A DNA stretch of 64,000 nucleotides, taken from positions 1,406,131 through 1,470,130 of the forward strand of contig NZ_LMNV01000002.1 of assembly GCF_001423105.1 (NCBI RefSeq), given 5' to 3'. The notes beneath the pieces were generated by a model, which did not search any database, had not been told where the DNA came from, and saw only the letters and a list, made by a program, of their open reading frames with translations. Below are positions 18,283 to 26,892 of this stretch, in pieces. How positions within the stretch are numbered: position 1 is the stretch's first letter; each line of letters opens with the position of its first letter. This DNA is from Frondihabitans sp. Leaf304. Its GTDB lineage: Bacteria > Actinomycetota > Actinomycetes > Actinomycetales > Microbacteriaceae. The position numbers and the translations under genes were made by a program.

Positions 18283-19464
18283 TCACCAGGGCAGTCGCAC
18301 GGTGTCGAGCATGTCTCCACGTCGAGCACCACCCGGAGGGGCCATCATCAGCCCCTCGGATTCGGTCAGACCCCGCAGCATGGCGGATGACTGCTGAGAG
18401 GCCGGCACAGCCCCGCTCTCCCCCATCGCGTAGGCGAGAACGAGGTCGTCGTCGCGGCGATTGTCGATGTCGACCCCGGTTTCGACTCGACCGGTTGCCG
18501 GCAGCGGCCGCCCGAGGAGGCCGGCGACGAGAGGGAGCCCGAGACTCACGAGGCAGACCATCGCTGCCATGGGGTTACCGGGAAGACAGAGGTAGAGGCG
18601 GTCGGCCTGCTTCGCCAGCAGCACCGGGTGCCCCGGCCGCATGGCGGTGCGATCGATGACGAGCTCGGCGCCGAGTTCACTCAGGGCGGCACGGATGTGA
18701 TCTGTGCTGCCCGCCGCAGTGCCGCCCGTCGTCACGACGAGCTTCGCCTCGACATCCAGTGCCGCGACCGTCGACGAGAGGTCGTCGGGAACGCGTTCGG
18801 CGCTTCGAGGATCAGCCCCGACCGACCGCAGGATCCCGGGGAACACGTGGGTGAACACATCGCGCACCTGCCCCGCCCGAGGTGACCCCGACCCCACGAT
18901 CTCGTCGCCCAGCACTCGCACGGCGACCACGGGCGCCTCCGCCACCTCGACGCTGTCGACCCCGGCGGCGGCGGCGAGTGCCGCCCGAGGCGGCGTCAGG
19001 ATTGTTCCGGCCGTGAACAGGAGCTCGCCCACCCGGACCTCCTCCCCCGCCGGCCGAATATGGCGACGTCGCGGTGCATCGCCCCCGAGCGCGGCGCGGA
19101 GCACGAGTCGGCCGCCACTGTCGACCTCTCCGTCTTCGGCTCGAACGACCCGGGTTGCCCCGACGGGAACCGGTGCTCCCGTCGTCACCGGCCGAGCAGC
19201 GCCCGGCGCCAAGGGAGCCCCGGCTGGCACGTCGCCCGCCACGATGGGTGCTCCTATCGCCCAGGGCCCGTCTCCCGAGACGACCCAGCCGTCCATAGCC
19301 GAGCCGTCGTGTGCGGGAACGTCGGTGGGAGCAAAGAGATCGTCCGCCAAGGTGCGGCCGACGGCAGTAGCCAGGGAGATCGTTTCGACGCGCATCGACT
19401 GACGGGCACCGGCCTCGTGAGCCAGTGCCCGGGCGGCGAGCCAGCCGGGAAGCGACTGGCTCAT
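18283..19464 (-). CDS. moeA: Molybdopterin molybdotransferase MoeA
   Basis: 393 residues. It inserts molybdate into adenylylated molybdopterin. MoeA order is visible: N-terminal linker, DVPAHDGSAMDGWVV (the DxSxMDG motif), TGAPVP, then the MogA-like domain with VVTTGGTAAGSTDHI and CLPGNPMAAMV, and a C-terminal barrel. Overlaps the DUF6457 stop by 4 bp. No moaA-E genes are in the window, so cofactor synthesis is completed elsewhere. Confidence 0.95.
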   Translation of the reverse strand: MSQSLPGWLAARALAHEAGARQSMRVETISLATAVGRTLADDLFAPTDVPAHDGSAMDGWVVSGDGPWAIGAPIVAGDVPAGAPLAPGAARPVTTGAPVPVGATRVVRAEDGEVDSGGRLVLRAALGGDAPRRRHIRPAGEEVRVGELLFTAGTILTPPRAALAAAAGVDSVEVAEAPVVAVRVLGDEIVGSGSPRAGQVRDVFTHVFPGILRSVGADPRSAERVPDDLSSTVAALDVEAKLVVTTGGTAAGSTDHIRAALSELGAELVIDRTAMRPGHPVLLAKQADRLYLCLPGNPMAAMVCLVSLGLPLVAGLLGRPLPATGRVETGVDIDNRRDDDLVLAYAMGESGAVPASQQSSAMLRGLTESEGLMMAPPGGARRGDMLDTVRLPW

Positions 19465-19727
19465 CGCGAGGCGGTACCAGCGTCGTCGGTCGCGAGCCGT
19501 GTGGCGACACCGACCGCGGTGGTCACGTCGGCCGCGCCCCCGCCCAGCAGCCCGGCCGCATACCCCACGAGGAACGTCGTGACCGGGGCGGCAGGCCGCG
19601 CGACGCCATGGGCTGCATCGCGCGCGAGGTCGAGGACCTCGTCGAGATCGAGCTCGAAATCGGCGGGGAGCTGGAGGGCCTCAGAGAGCCTCGCGACCCA
19701 GGTGGTGAGAACGTCGTGGTCGGTCAT
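19461..19727 (-). CDS. DUF6457 small protein
   Basis: 88 residues from ATG 19727. It begins TDHDVLTTWVARLSEALQLP, with a helical body and an Ala/Gly-rich end, like the DUF6457 proteins often encoded beside or fused to MobA in actinobacteria. Function unknown. It starts 9 bp after mobA and overlaps moeA by 4 bp, so it is surely co-translated with Mo-cofactor genes and probably assists that pathway. Confidence 0.75.
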   Translation of the reverse strand: MTDHDVLTTWVARLSEALQLPADFELDLDEVLDLARDAAHGVARPAAPVTTFLVGYAAGLLGGGAADVTTAVGVATRLATDDAGTASR

Positions 19728-19735
19728 GGAGCTAG

Positions 19736-20395
19736 TCAATCAGCCCACCCGAGATCGCCGTCGGCGTTTTCCACAGGGTTGACACCGAGTCGCCGCGCGT
19801 CGTCCGGGGAGTCCACGTCGGCACAGAGCGCGCTCGCCACCGGCACCTCGACCACCCGGAGGGGGCCGAGGAGCCGCCGCAGCGAGAGCCCGGCGAGCTG
19901 ACCCGCAGCCTCGTGCTCGCGAGCCGCGGCGCGGAGGCTCTCTGCCCGGTACAGCGCGAGCAGTGGCTGCCTGCGACCGGAATCGTCGACCGCAACGTAC
20001 CCCTCCGGGTCGTCTTGCCCGGACCGGTCGACAACCCCTTCGCGAAGTGCGACCACGGCCTCTGCGGCCCTCGGAACGTCCGCGGCCAGGACCAGCACCC
20101 ATGTCGACGACCGCGACGAGGAGCCTCGCCGATCACGCGACAGCGCAGCGAGCCCGGCGGCGAGGCCGGCCGCAGGGCCGGAAAAGGGTGGCTCCTCACC
20201 GGCGGAGAGAACGGCCGAGGGCACGACTTGCCCGGGTCGCGCGCTGACGACGACGATTCTTTCTGCACCCGCAGCCGCCTGCACGGCACGCTCGAGTAAC
20301 GTCGAGCCTTTGGCGACGAGTGCCGTCTTGTCGATGCCACCGAGACGGGATGCGCGACCGCCCGCGAGGATCACCGCGTCGAACGTGCCTTCCAT
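19736..20395 (-). CDS. mobA: Molybdenum cofactor guanylyltransferase
   Basis: 219 residues. The N-terminus DAVILAGGRASRLGGIDKTAL is the nucleotidyltransferase loop of MobA, and VLAADVPRA is the metal-binding segment. It converts Mo-molybdopterin to the guanine dinucleotide form needed by the bis-MGD enzyme at the end of this operon. It starts 30 bp downstream of the MFS gene stop, and a transcript may begin with that gene. Confidence 0.92.
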   Translation of the reverse strand: MEGTFDAVILAGGRASRLGGIDKTALVAKGSTLLERAVQAAAGAERIVVVSARPGQVVPSAVLSAGEEPPFSGPAAGLAAGLAALSRDRRGSSSRSSTWVLVLAADVPRAAEAVVALREGVVDRSGQDDPEGYVAVDDSGRRQPLLALYRAESLRAAAREHEAAGQLAGLSLRRLLGPLRVVEVPVASALCADVDSPDDARRLGVNPVENADGDLGWAD

Positions 20396-20425
20396 ACCGG
20401 TGACGCTAGCCCCTGAGAAGTGGGC

Positions 20426-21991
20426 TCAGTGCGCCATCGGCGTCGGAGCGCCCTCGATCACCGGCGGCTTGCGCACGAAGAAGCTCGCGACGATGGCCAG
20501 CAGCGACACCAGCGCCCCGGCGAGGAACGCAATCTGGACTCCCGCAGCAGTGGCATCGACATCACTCGCGCCCGCGGCGATCTTGGAGGCGGCTCCTGTC
20601 GAGAGCAGGGTGACGAAGAGGGCCGTGCCGACGCCCGCCATCACCTGCTGAACGGTATTCAGGATCGCGCTCCCGTGCGAGTAGAGCTCGGGCTTGAGCG
20701 AGCCGAGCGACGACGAGAACAGCGGCGTGAACGTCATGGCCAGCCCGATGCTCAGGATCACGTGCGTGACCGGGATCATGAACGCCGGAGTGCCCGCGTG
20801 CAGGAACATCGCCATCGTCCAGAGCGCTCCGCTGACCAGGATCGAGCCGACGATGAGCAGGGTCGACGGACCGAATCGATCGTAGAAACGGCCGACGAAG
20901 GGCGAGAGGACACCCATGATGAGCCCGCCCGGCAGCAGCAGCAGGCCGGTCGTGAGCGTCGTGAGGCCGAGGACCGACTGCATGTAGATGGGCAGGATGA
21001 TGAGCGTGCCGAACAGCGCGATGCTCGAGACGGCGATCATCGCGATGGAAATCGAGAAGTTTCGCGTCAGGAACGTGCGCAGGTCGAGTAGGGGCGACGA
21101 CACGCGTGCGAGACGGGTCTGACGAAGGATGAACAGAGCGAGAGCCACGACGCCGACCACGACGGGCACGAGCGGCGGAACCGGCTGCGGCGACCCGGAA
21201 GCCGCTTCGCCGACGCCCGCGAGACCGTAGAGCAGACCGGCGAAGGCGAAGGCCGACAGGATCACCGAGAGGACGTCGAGGGGCACCTTGCGAGGAACGG
21301 TGACGTTCTTCATCTTGACTGCGCCGAGGATCAATGCGGCGACCGCGATCGGCAGCACGATGATGAACATGAAGCGCCAGCTGAGCGCGCTGAGAATGAT
21401 GCCGGAGATCGTCGGGCCGATGGCCGGCGCCACCGAGATGACGATCGAGATGTTGCCCATGGTGCGGCCGCGAGCTGCGGGCGCGACCAGGGTCATGGCC
21501 GTGGTCATGAGCAGCGGCAGCATGATCGCGGTGCCACTCGCCTGGACGACGCGGGCGATCAGCAGCACGGAGAACCCGGGCGCGATCGCCGCGATGAGGG
21601 TGCCGACGCTGAACAGGGACATTGCCAGCAGGAAGACCTGCCTGGTGTGGAATCGCTGAAGCAGGAAACCCGTCACCGGGATGACTACGGCCATCGTGAG
21701 AAGGAAACCGGTCGTGAGCCACTGGGCGGTCGCGGCCGTGACCTTCAGGTCGATGATCAGGGTCGGCAGGGCGACGCTCATGATCGTCTCGTTGAGGATG
21801 ACCACGAAGGCCGAGACGATGAGCAGCCCGATAACGAGGCGGTTGCGGGCGCTGTCGTCGGCAGGGGCGGAAGAGGCGCCTCCGGCGGGCGCAGTGCCCC
21901 CGGCAGGTGTGGTGGCACCGGCGGAGGGGCCGCCAGGTGAGGTGCCGCGCGAGGCGGCCGGCGTGGAGACAGTGTCGTTCGTCAAGAGCAT
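20426..21991 (-). CDS. DHA2-family (EmrB/QacA) MFS drug transporter
   Basis: 521 residues from ATG 21991 (the frame extends upstream only from a TTG). After a Pro/Ala/Gly-rich cytoplasmic start come 14 membrane helices, with LNETIMSVALPTL, WLTTGFLLTMAVVIP and LLMTTAMTLVAP...GRTMGN, typical of drug:H+ antiporters of the DHA2 group. It is followed by mobA at 30 bp. Substrate unknown; such pumps export lipophilic cations or antibiotics. It is divergent from a PIG-V-like gene across a 324-bp gap. Confidence 0.92.
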   Translation of the reverse strand: MLLTNDTVSTPAASRGTSPGGPSAGATTPAGGTAPAGGASSAPADDSARNRLVIGLLIVSAFVVILNETIMSVALPTLIIDLKVTAATAQWLTTGFLLTMAVVIPVTGFLLQRFHTRQVFLLAMSLFSVGTLIAAIAPGFSVLLIARVVQASGTAIMLPLLMTTAMTLVAPAARGRTMGNISIVISVAPAIGPTISGIILSALSWRFMFIIVLPIAVAALILGAVKMKNVTVPRKVPLDVLSVILSAFAFAGLLYGLAGVGEAASGSPQPVPPLVPVVVGVVALALFILRQTRLARVSSPLLDLRTFLTRNFSISIAMIAVSSIALFGTLIILPIYMQSVLGLTTLTTGLLLLPGGLIMGVLSPFVGRFYDRFGPSTLLIVGSILVSGALWTMAMFLHAGTPAFMIPVTHVILSIGLAMTFTPLFSSSLGSLKPELYSHGSAILNTVQQVMAGVGTALFVTLLSTGAASKIAAGASDVDATAAGVQIAFLAGALVSLLAIVASFFVRKPPVIEGAPTPMAH

Positions 21992-22133
21992 TCCAGTGAT
22001 CGTGGCGGGCGCGGTGAAGAGGGGGAGAGCGACGCGTGGCGCTGAACGCGTCAAGGATCGAACGTGGTGGTTTGGTCAGTATTCCCCCTGCCGCCGACAT
22101 TCTGAAGGCCCGAGGCGAGAAGAGGTTCGCGCA

Positions 22134-22201
22134 TCAGGATTCCAGGCGCGGTCGGGCTCCACCGCCCAGTGCCCACGGCGTCCGCAAGCTCTCTTTCCTG
22201 A
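22134..22201. repeat. Single 68-bp dyad in a divergent gap
   Basis: Left arm in GCGCATCAGGATTCC at 22134, right CCTGACGAGC ending its CCTGA at 22201. It lies in the 324-bp gap 21992-22315. The rest of the gap is an AT-rich stretch at 22276-22320 (TTGTATTTT, TTGACA at 22294) that probably holds the promoter of the gene starting at 22316. Confidence 0.75.
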
Positions 22202-22315
22202 CGAGCAAATCCTCGCGACCACTCATCTGCACTGACCCCGGCCAACTCACGCAGGCACTACCCCCGGACAGGACAAATACTTTGTATTTTAGATTGACAG
22301 TGATATTTTGGATTC

Positions 22316-23527
22316 GTGATTCTAACCCGTGAACGCTTTAGTCAAACCCCCCAGATAGACCGCTCCTCCCTAGTGCGGCTCTGCCCGATCGTTTCCGTTT
22401 CGGTTCTTTTCGCCGTCTCGCGGCTGTGGAGTTCCGGTTTGTTGGCGGGCGTCTTCTTTGCCGGCACCGATCTCGGGCTCACGCCGTTCTCCTCCGAGTC
22501 GATCAAAGGCTCGTTCCTGGATTTCCTGACCATCTGGGATGGCACGCACTACCGCGAGATCGCCTCGGTCGGATACCCGACGACTCTGCCCACCACCGAC
22601 GAGGGAAGGGTCGACGACAACTCCTGGGCATTCCTGCCCGTCTTCGGCGTTCTCGCCGGACTCGTCGCCACTGTCACGGGACTCAGCTACAGTGCCGCGG
22701 CGGTCATGCTCTCCTGCCTCGCCGGCGGAGCCGCCAGTTACGCGCTCTATCGACTCGTGGAGCCACGGACCGGTCACCGTCCGGCCCTGTGGACAGTCGC
22801 CTTCTTCACGTTCAGCCCACTCGGATTTCTGCTGCAGGTGGGCTACGCCGAGGGCCTGTTCGCGTTCCTGACCTTTTCGACGCTGATAGCTCTCTCCCAA
22901 CAGCGCTACTGGATCATGCTGCCTTTCGCGTTCGTCGCGGCGTTCACCCGACCCGGAGCACTCGCTCTCGCTCTCGCCCTCGGCATTCACGTCATCCTCC
23001 GGCTACGGTCCGGTCAAAAGTTTCCCCGCAACGAACTCCGTGCAGCCGTCACCGTCGGCGTCCTGCTAGCAGCGGCCGGCCTCTCCTGGCCCGTCATAGC
23101 CTGGGTGGTCACCGGCGTACCCGACGCCTACCTTCAGACAGAAATGGCGTGGTGGTCGAAGTACATCGGTTACGTCGACTTCCTACCCCTGACACCCTGG
23201 TTCCTGTTCTTCCACTCCAAGCTCGGAGCAGTCGGCTTCGCGGTGCCGGTCGTTCTCGCCGCACTCTTCGTGCTGTGGATCTCGCGGCGGTCTCTTCGAC
23301 CGCTCGGCTCCGACCTCCTCGCCTACGGAGCAAGCTACGGCCTGTACCTGTTTGCCGTGTTCCTCCCACAGCAGAGCCTCATCCGACTCCTCGTGCTTCC
23401 GATGGCGCCGCTCTTCGGCGACCTCGCTCTGACCCGCGGACGGTGGCGACCCCGTGTCGTCCTCGCCGTCTGCCTTGTAGCGCAGCCGTTCGCGGTCGTG
23501 GCGCTCTGGTACTCGTACTTCCCTTGA
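22316..23527 (+). CDS. PIG-V-like (GT76) membrane mannosyltransferase
   Basis: 403 residues from GTG 22316 (a later GTG near 22373 is possible). Eight to ten membrane helices; the first luminal loop carries FLTIWDGTHYREIASVGYP, matching the WDxxHYxxIAxxGY motif of PIG-V/GT-C mannosyltransferases, with the Asp as presumed catalytic residue. It would transfer mannose from polyprenyl-phosphate-mannose to a lipid or protein glycan. Its first 150 bp are less GC-rich than its neighbours. Monocistronic, with a terminator after it. Confidence 0.8.
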   Translation: MILTRERFSQTPQIDRSSLVRLCPIVSVSVLFAVSRLWSSGLLAGVFFAGTDLGLTPFSSESIKGSFLDFLTIWDGTHYREIASVGYPTTLPTTDEGRVDDNSWAFLPVFGVLAGLVATVTGLSYSAAAVMLSCLAGGAASYALYRLVEPRTGHRPALWTVAFFTFSPLGFLLQVGYAEGLFAFLTFSTLIALSQQRYWIMLPFAFVAAFTRPGALALALALGIHVILRLRSGQKFPRNELRAAVTVGVLLAAAGLSWPVIAWVVTGVPDAYLQTEMAWWSKYIGYVDFLPLTPWFLFFHSKLGAVGFAVPVVLAALFVLWISRRSLRPLGSDLLAYGASYGLYLFAVFLPQQSLIRLLVLPMAPLFGDLALTRGRWRPRVVLAVCLVAQPFAVVALWYSYFP

Positions 23528-23589
23528 TCGCGAGCCGTCGGATCCTTGGTTCTTTCGGAGCGCACGAACACGCCGCGCACACACGAGAA

Positions 23590-23617
23590 CGCCCCGCCGA
23601 CCGAGGTCGACGGGGCG
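23590..23617. terminator. Terminator hairpin between convergent genes
   Basis: Arms CGCCCCGCCGA and TCGACGGGGCG around a 6-nt loop, one mismatch, in the 109-bp gap between the mannosyltransferase and the aldo/keto reductase. It can serve both strands; no strong T-run. Confidence 0.6.
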
Positions 23618-23636
23618 TACGAGCTAGATGGAGTGA

Positions 23637-24479
23637 CTAGCTAGGGATGTAGTTGAACTCGTCCGGGTTAGGGCCGGTGCGCTCGTCTTTGTTTCGCATC
23701 GAGATGTCGGTCATGTCGCCGTCGGTCAGCTCGAAGTCGAACAGCTCGAAGTTCTCCTTGACGCGCGAGGCGGTCACCGACTTCGGGAAGACGATGTCGC
23801 CGCGCTGGATGTGCCAGCGGAGAGTCACCTGCGCGGGCGATTTGCCGACGCGCTCGGCGATGCGGACGATGGTCTCGTCGTCGAGCACCTTTCCCTGAGC
23901 GATGGGCGACCAGGCCTCGGTGGCGATGCCGTGCTCGGCGCCGAAGGCTCGCAGGGGCTCCTGCGTGAGGAACGGGTGCACCTCGATCTGGTTGACGGCC
24001 GGGGTCACAGTGGCCTCCTGCGCGAGGCGGCGCAGGTGGTGCTCCTGGAAGTTGGAGACACCGATGGCACGGGCGCGACCCGAGGCGTAGATCTCTTCGA
24101 GCGCCTTCCAGGTCTCGACGTAGTCGCCCACCTTGGGCAGCGGCCAGTGGATGAGGAACAGGTCGATGTAGTCGAAGCCGAGCGCCTCCAGAGTTCCGTC
24201 GAAGGCCTTGAGGGCGTCGTCGTGGTCGTGGAAGCCGTTGTTCAGCTTGGAGGTGACGAAGATTTCTTCGCGAGCGATGCCCGACGCGGCGACTGCCTCA
24301 CCGACCTCTTTCTCGTTGCCGTACATCTCGGCCGTGTCGATGTGACGGTAGCCGACCTCGAGGGCCTTGAGCGTGGCCTCTTTCGTCTCGGCGGGGTCGA
24401 TCTGGTAAACACCGAACCCGAGCTGCGGGATCGTGTTGCCGTTGTTCAGGGTGATCGTGGGAACTGTTTCGTCAGTCAT
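23637..24479 (-). CDS. Aldo/keto reductase
   Basis: 280 residues from ATG 24479. NADPH-dependent TIM-barrel oxidoreductase of the 2,5-diketo-gluconate reductase/AKR5-like type: GFGVYQI near residue 22, the tetrad Asp and Tyr in HIDTAEMYGNE, Lys in VTSKLN and His in FLIHWP, and the cofactor segment IVFPKSVTASRVKEN. Acts on cytoplasmic aldehydes and ketones; substrate undefined. Single gene, divergent from a small hypothetical protein. Confidence 0.93.
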   Translation of the reverse strand: MTDETVPTITLNNGNTIPQLGFGVYQIDPAETKEATLKALEVGYRHIDTAEMYGNEKEVGEAVAASGIAREEIFVTSKLNNGFHDHDDALKAFDGTLEALGFDYIDLFLIHWPLPKVGDYVETWKALEEIYASGRARAIGVSNFQEHHLRRLAQEATVTPAVNQIEVHPFLTQEPLRAFGAEHGIATEAWSPIAQGKVLDDETIVRIAERVGKSPAQVTLRWHIQRGDIVFPKSVTASRVKENFELFDFELTDGDMTDISMRNKDERTGPNPDEFNYIPS

Positions 24480-24829
24480 GCCTCTATAAAACACCCCCCG
24501 CTTTGGTGGCATTCCAGATTTGATCAGCAGGTGTACCCCTGGTATCGTTGCCGTCGGTGTTCTGAGTCGAGACTATCTATCTCGCTCGCACCCACCGATT
24601 CGTACCGCCTCTCCCGAGACGCATTCCACCGAATCCACCCCGTCCTCGCGACAGGCACAGCAAGTCACCGACCTATGAAGTCGTCTTCTTGCGAAGTCGA
24701 AGCGCGAAGTCACCAGCACGCCGACACTCGGCGTGTGCGACACCACCCTTCCCGGGCCCGATTCTTCACCAGGATCCACCGGCTCGGCACGCGAGGGCAC
24801 GTCGCCACCCAGCATCGAAAGAACGCATC
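24480..24829. other. 350-bp divergent intergenic region
   Basis: Lies between the aldo/keto reductase and a small plus-strand gene. Contains three GAAGTC direct copies (about 24677, 24693 and 24706) and one GGATCC at 24772. No dyad of the TCAGG/CCTGA type, no hairpin terminator and no convincing reading frame. Confidence 0.5.
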
Positions 24830-25117
24830 ATGAACAGCACCATCACACTCATCCGAATCGACGGGACCGTCACCACGGCCCCCTCCCTCACCCACGACAA
24901 CCTCGTGGAGTTCGTCGTCGTCGACGGCTTCGCCCGCGAGTTCCTCGTCCGCCTTCCCCGCACCGAGCTCGGCATGCACGTCATGCCCGGTGCTCAGGTG
25001 TCGGCGACCGGCGCCGAAGGTTGGGTCGTTCCCGGCCGTGCCTGGCGCGACGAGCCCAGCCGCACCATCGTGCAGGCGCACGACGTGCAGCTGCGCGAAC
25101 TGTCGTTCGCCGCATAA
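24830..25117 (+). CDS. Hypothetical protein, 95 residues
   Basis: ATG 24830 with GAAAG upstream. A soluble, acidic-to-neutral protein starting NSTITLIRIDGTVTT and ending QLRELSFAA, predicted beta-rich, no Cys and no membrane segment. Good third-position GC and a strong terminator directly after it support that it is real. I do not recognise a family. Confidence 0.65.
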   Translation: MNSTITLIRIDGTVTTAPSLTHDNLVEFVVVDGFAREFLVRLPRTELGMHVMPGAQVSATGAEGWVVPGRAWRDEPSRTIVQAHDVQLRELSFAA

Positions 25118-25141
25118 GCAGCTCGACGCAACCTCACAAAG

Positions 25142-25174
25142 ACGGCGCTCACCCCTCGGGGTGGGCGCCGTTTG
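25142..25174. terminator. Strong terminator between convergent genes
   Basis: Fourteen-pair stem, ACGGCGCTCACCCC against GGGGTGGGCGCCGT with a tiny loop, followed by TTT on the plus strand. It lies 25 bp after the small protein and 6 bp before the stop of the convergent gene. Confidence 0.85.
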
Positions 25175-25179
25175 GTCAC

Positions 25180-26139
25180 CTAGTGCGCCGGCTCCTTCGG
25201 CAGGTGCTCGCGAACGATCCGGTCGACCTCGTGCTGCACCTCTCGCTGATCAACCGGTGCCGCTTGGAGGACGGCGAGATCCGACGCGGTGACCTTACGC
25301 TGCCGCGCGGTCTCGGCGGCGTAGAGCGCAGTCCGGTAGCCCGACGACGTCTGGCAGGCGACGTCGGCCGTGGCGGTTCGCGTCTCGCGCGTGGTGATGA
25401 CGGAGCCGGTCTCGTCGGGGCCGAACACCCGGCGGAGGGCGGCGGTGATCACGCCGTCGGTGGCCGGCGGAAGCCGCTCGACGGTTCTCGTCGGCACACC
25501 GGCGGCAGCGAGGCACGACCGCCAGGCGGGCAGGGTGGCGACCACTTCTGGATCCTGAATCGCGCCCCTGTACGCCTCGGTGCCGAGCCTGATGGCCAAA
25601 TACGAGGCGGCTTGCGCCCGGCCGTCGGACTCGGCGGAGGGCAGCACTGTGCGGCGGATCTTCGACAAGCACTCGCTCTCGACGGTCGATTCGGTGTCGG
25701 TGAGGCGGGATCCTGCGCCGGAGAAGAACTCCGACCAGAGATAGGCCGAGTAGCCATCCGGCCGCACGGCCCGGTAGGCGCGCGACGCGGCCGCAGTCGC
25801 GTCGGAGGGCCGGAGCACGTCTGCTTCGGGTCCGGCGAATTGCGCAGCGAGGCTGGAGGGATCCTGCCAGGGAATCGACCAGTCCACCCCGCGCTTCGCC
25901 ATGCACTCGGAGGTGAGCAGCAACTCGGCGTAGTTGTGCGAAAAGTCGTTGACCTCGATGTAGCGATCGAGCGGCATGGCCCAGTTCGCCACGTCGGGCG
26001 AAGCGAGTGCAGGAAGAGCCTGATCGGCCGGCTCGGGCAGATTGCGGACGGCGATGCCCGCCGTGCCGGCCACGACGACCGCGAGCACGACGGTTTTGGC
26101 GATCCACTGGTCGCCGAACAGTCGGAGAGGATTCTTCAT
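25180..26139 (-). CDS. Membrane-anchored exported protein with four cysteines
   Basis: 319 residues. One N-terminal membrane helix (KTVVLAVVVAGTAGIAV, residues 15-31), then an outside domain with four cysteines (in SECMAKRG, SECLSKIR, WRSCLAAAG and VACQTS) that could form two disulfides. The start overlaps the response-regulator stop by 4 bp, so it is co-translated with a two-component system and may be its sensor accessory or output. No known domain recognised. Confidence 0.75.
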   Translation of the reverse strand: MKNPLRLFGDQWIAKTVVLAVVVAGTAGIAVRNLPEPADQALPALASPDVANWAMPLDRYIEVNDFSHNYAELLLTSECMAKRGVDWSIPWQDPSSLAAQFAGPEADVLRPSDATAAASRAYRAVRPDGYSAYLWSEFFSGAGSRLTDTESTVESECLSKIRRTVLPSAESDGRAQAASYLAIRLGTEAYRGAIQDPEVVATLPAWRSCLAAAGVPTRTVERLPPATDGVITAALRRVFGPDETGSVITTRETRTATADVACQTSSGYRTALYAAETARQRKVTASDLAVLQAAPVDQREVQHEVDRIVREHLPKEPAH

Positions 26140-26831
26140 GGGGTCATTCCGTTCTGCACGAGGGCGTGTTCGTAGGCGAAGACGACGACCTGAATGCGTC
26201 CTCGAAGGCCGAGCTTTGCGAGCACCGACCGCACGTGCGATTTGACGGTCGCCTCGCTGACGAACTGGTGCGCCGCGATCTCGAGGTTGCTCAGACCCCG
26301 TGCGACGAGGTGAAAGATCTCCGCCTCGCGGGCGGTGAGCTCGCGGAGCGGATCGGACGACGCATCGACGCCGCGCGCCGCAGCGAACTGCCGCACGATC
26401 TCGACCGCTTCGTCGTCGGTGGGGGCGGGCGCCCCGACGGCAGCCGCCCGGATGGTGCCGAGGACGACCTCCGGCGCGGCGTCCTTCGTCAGGAACGCGT
26501 AGGCCCCCGCGGCGAGCGCGGCGAAGACGGCCTCGTCGCGGCGGATGGTGGTCAGGGCGATGACCCGGGGCGGGCCGTCGACAGGGGCCTCCTCGAGGAT
26601 CCGGCGCGTCGCATCGATGCCACCGAGAACGGGCATCCTCAGGTCCATCAGCACCACGTCGGGCCGCTCGCGCCGTACGGCCTCGACGGCTTCGCGTCCG
26701 TCCGCGGCGGTGCCCACGCAGACCAGGTCGGGCTGGGCCTCCAGCAGCATGGCCATTCCTGACGAGAAGAGACGCTGATCGTCGACGACGAGCACTCGTG
26801 TGGACGGGGGGCTTGTGCGCAACTCAGGCAT
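26136..26831 (-). CDS. NarL/LuxR-type response regulator
   Basis: 231 residues. Receiver domain begins RVLVVDDQRLF, with phospho-acceptor Asp in DVVLMDLRMP; a LuxR-type HTH (LTAREAEIFHLVARGLSNLEIA) is at the C-terminus. The ATG at 26831 overlaps the histidine-kinase stop by 8 bp and lies inside a CTCAGGCAT half-site of the 68-bp dyad family, so the first residues (MPELR) are spelled by that element. Cognate of the adjoining kinase; its likely target is the divergent S53 peptidase gene. Confidence 0.94.
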   Translation of the reverse strand: MPELRTSPPSTRVLVVDDQRLFSSGMAMLLEAQPDLVCVGTAADGREAVEAVRRERPDVVLMDLRMPVLGGIDATRRILEEAPVDGPPRVIALTTIRRDEAVFAALAAGAYAFLTKDAAPEVVLGTIRAAAVGAPAPTDDEAVEIVRQFAAARGVDASSDPLRELTAREAEIFHLVARGLSNLEIAAHQFVSEATVKSHVRSVLAKLGLRGRIQVVVFAYEHALVQNGMTP

Positions 26832-26892
26832 TCTGCTCTCCCCCGCGCGCGGTGGGCACGAAGGCCGTGACGACGAACGACCCGGTTCCTGA
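26824..26892. repeat. 68-bp dyad embedded in a kinase/regulator junction
   Basis: Left half-site GCGCAACTCAGGCAT with TCAGG at 26824, right CCTGATTCGTGC with CCTGA ending at 26892; outer span 69 bp. It supplies the kinase stop codon, the regulator start codon and about 23 kinase codons. Confidence 0.65.
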
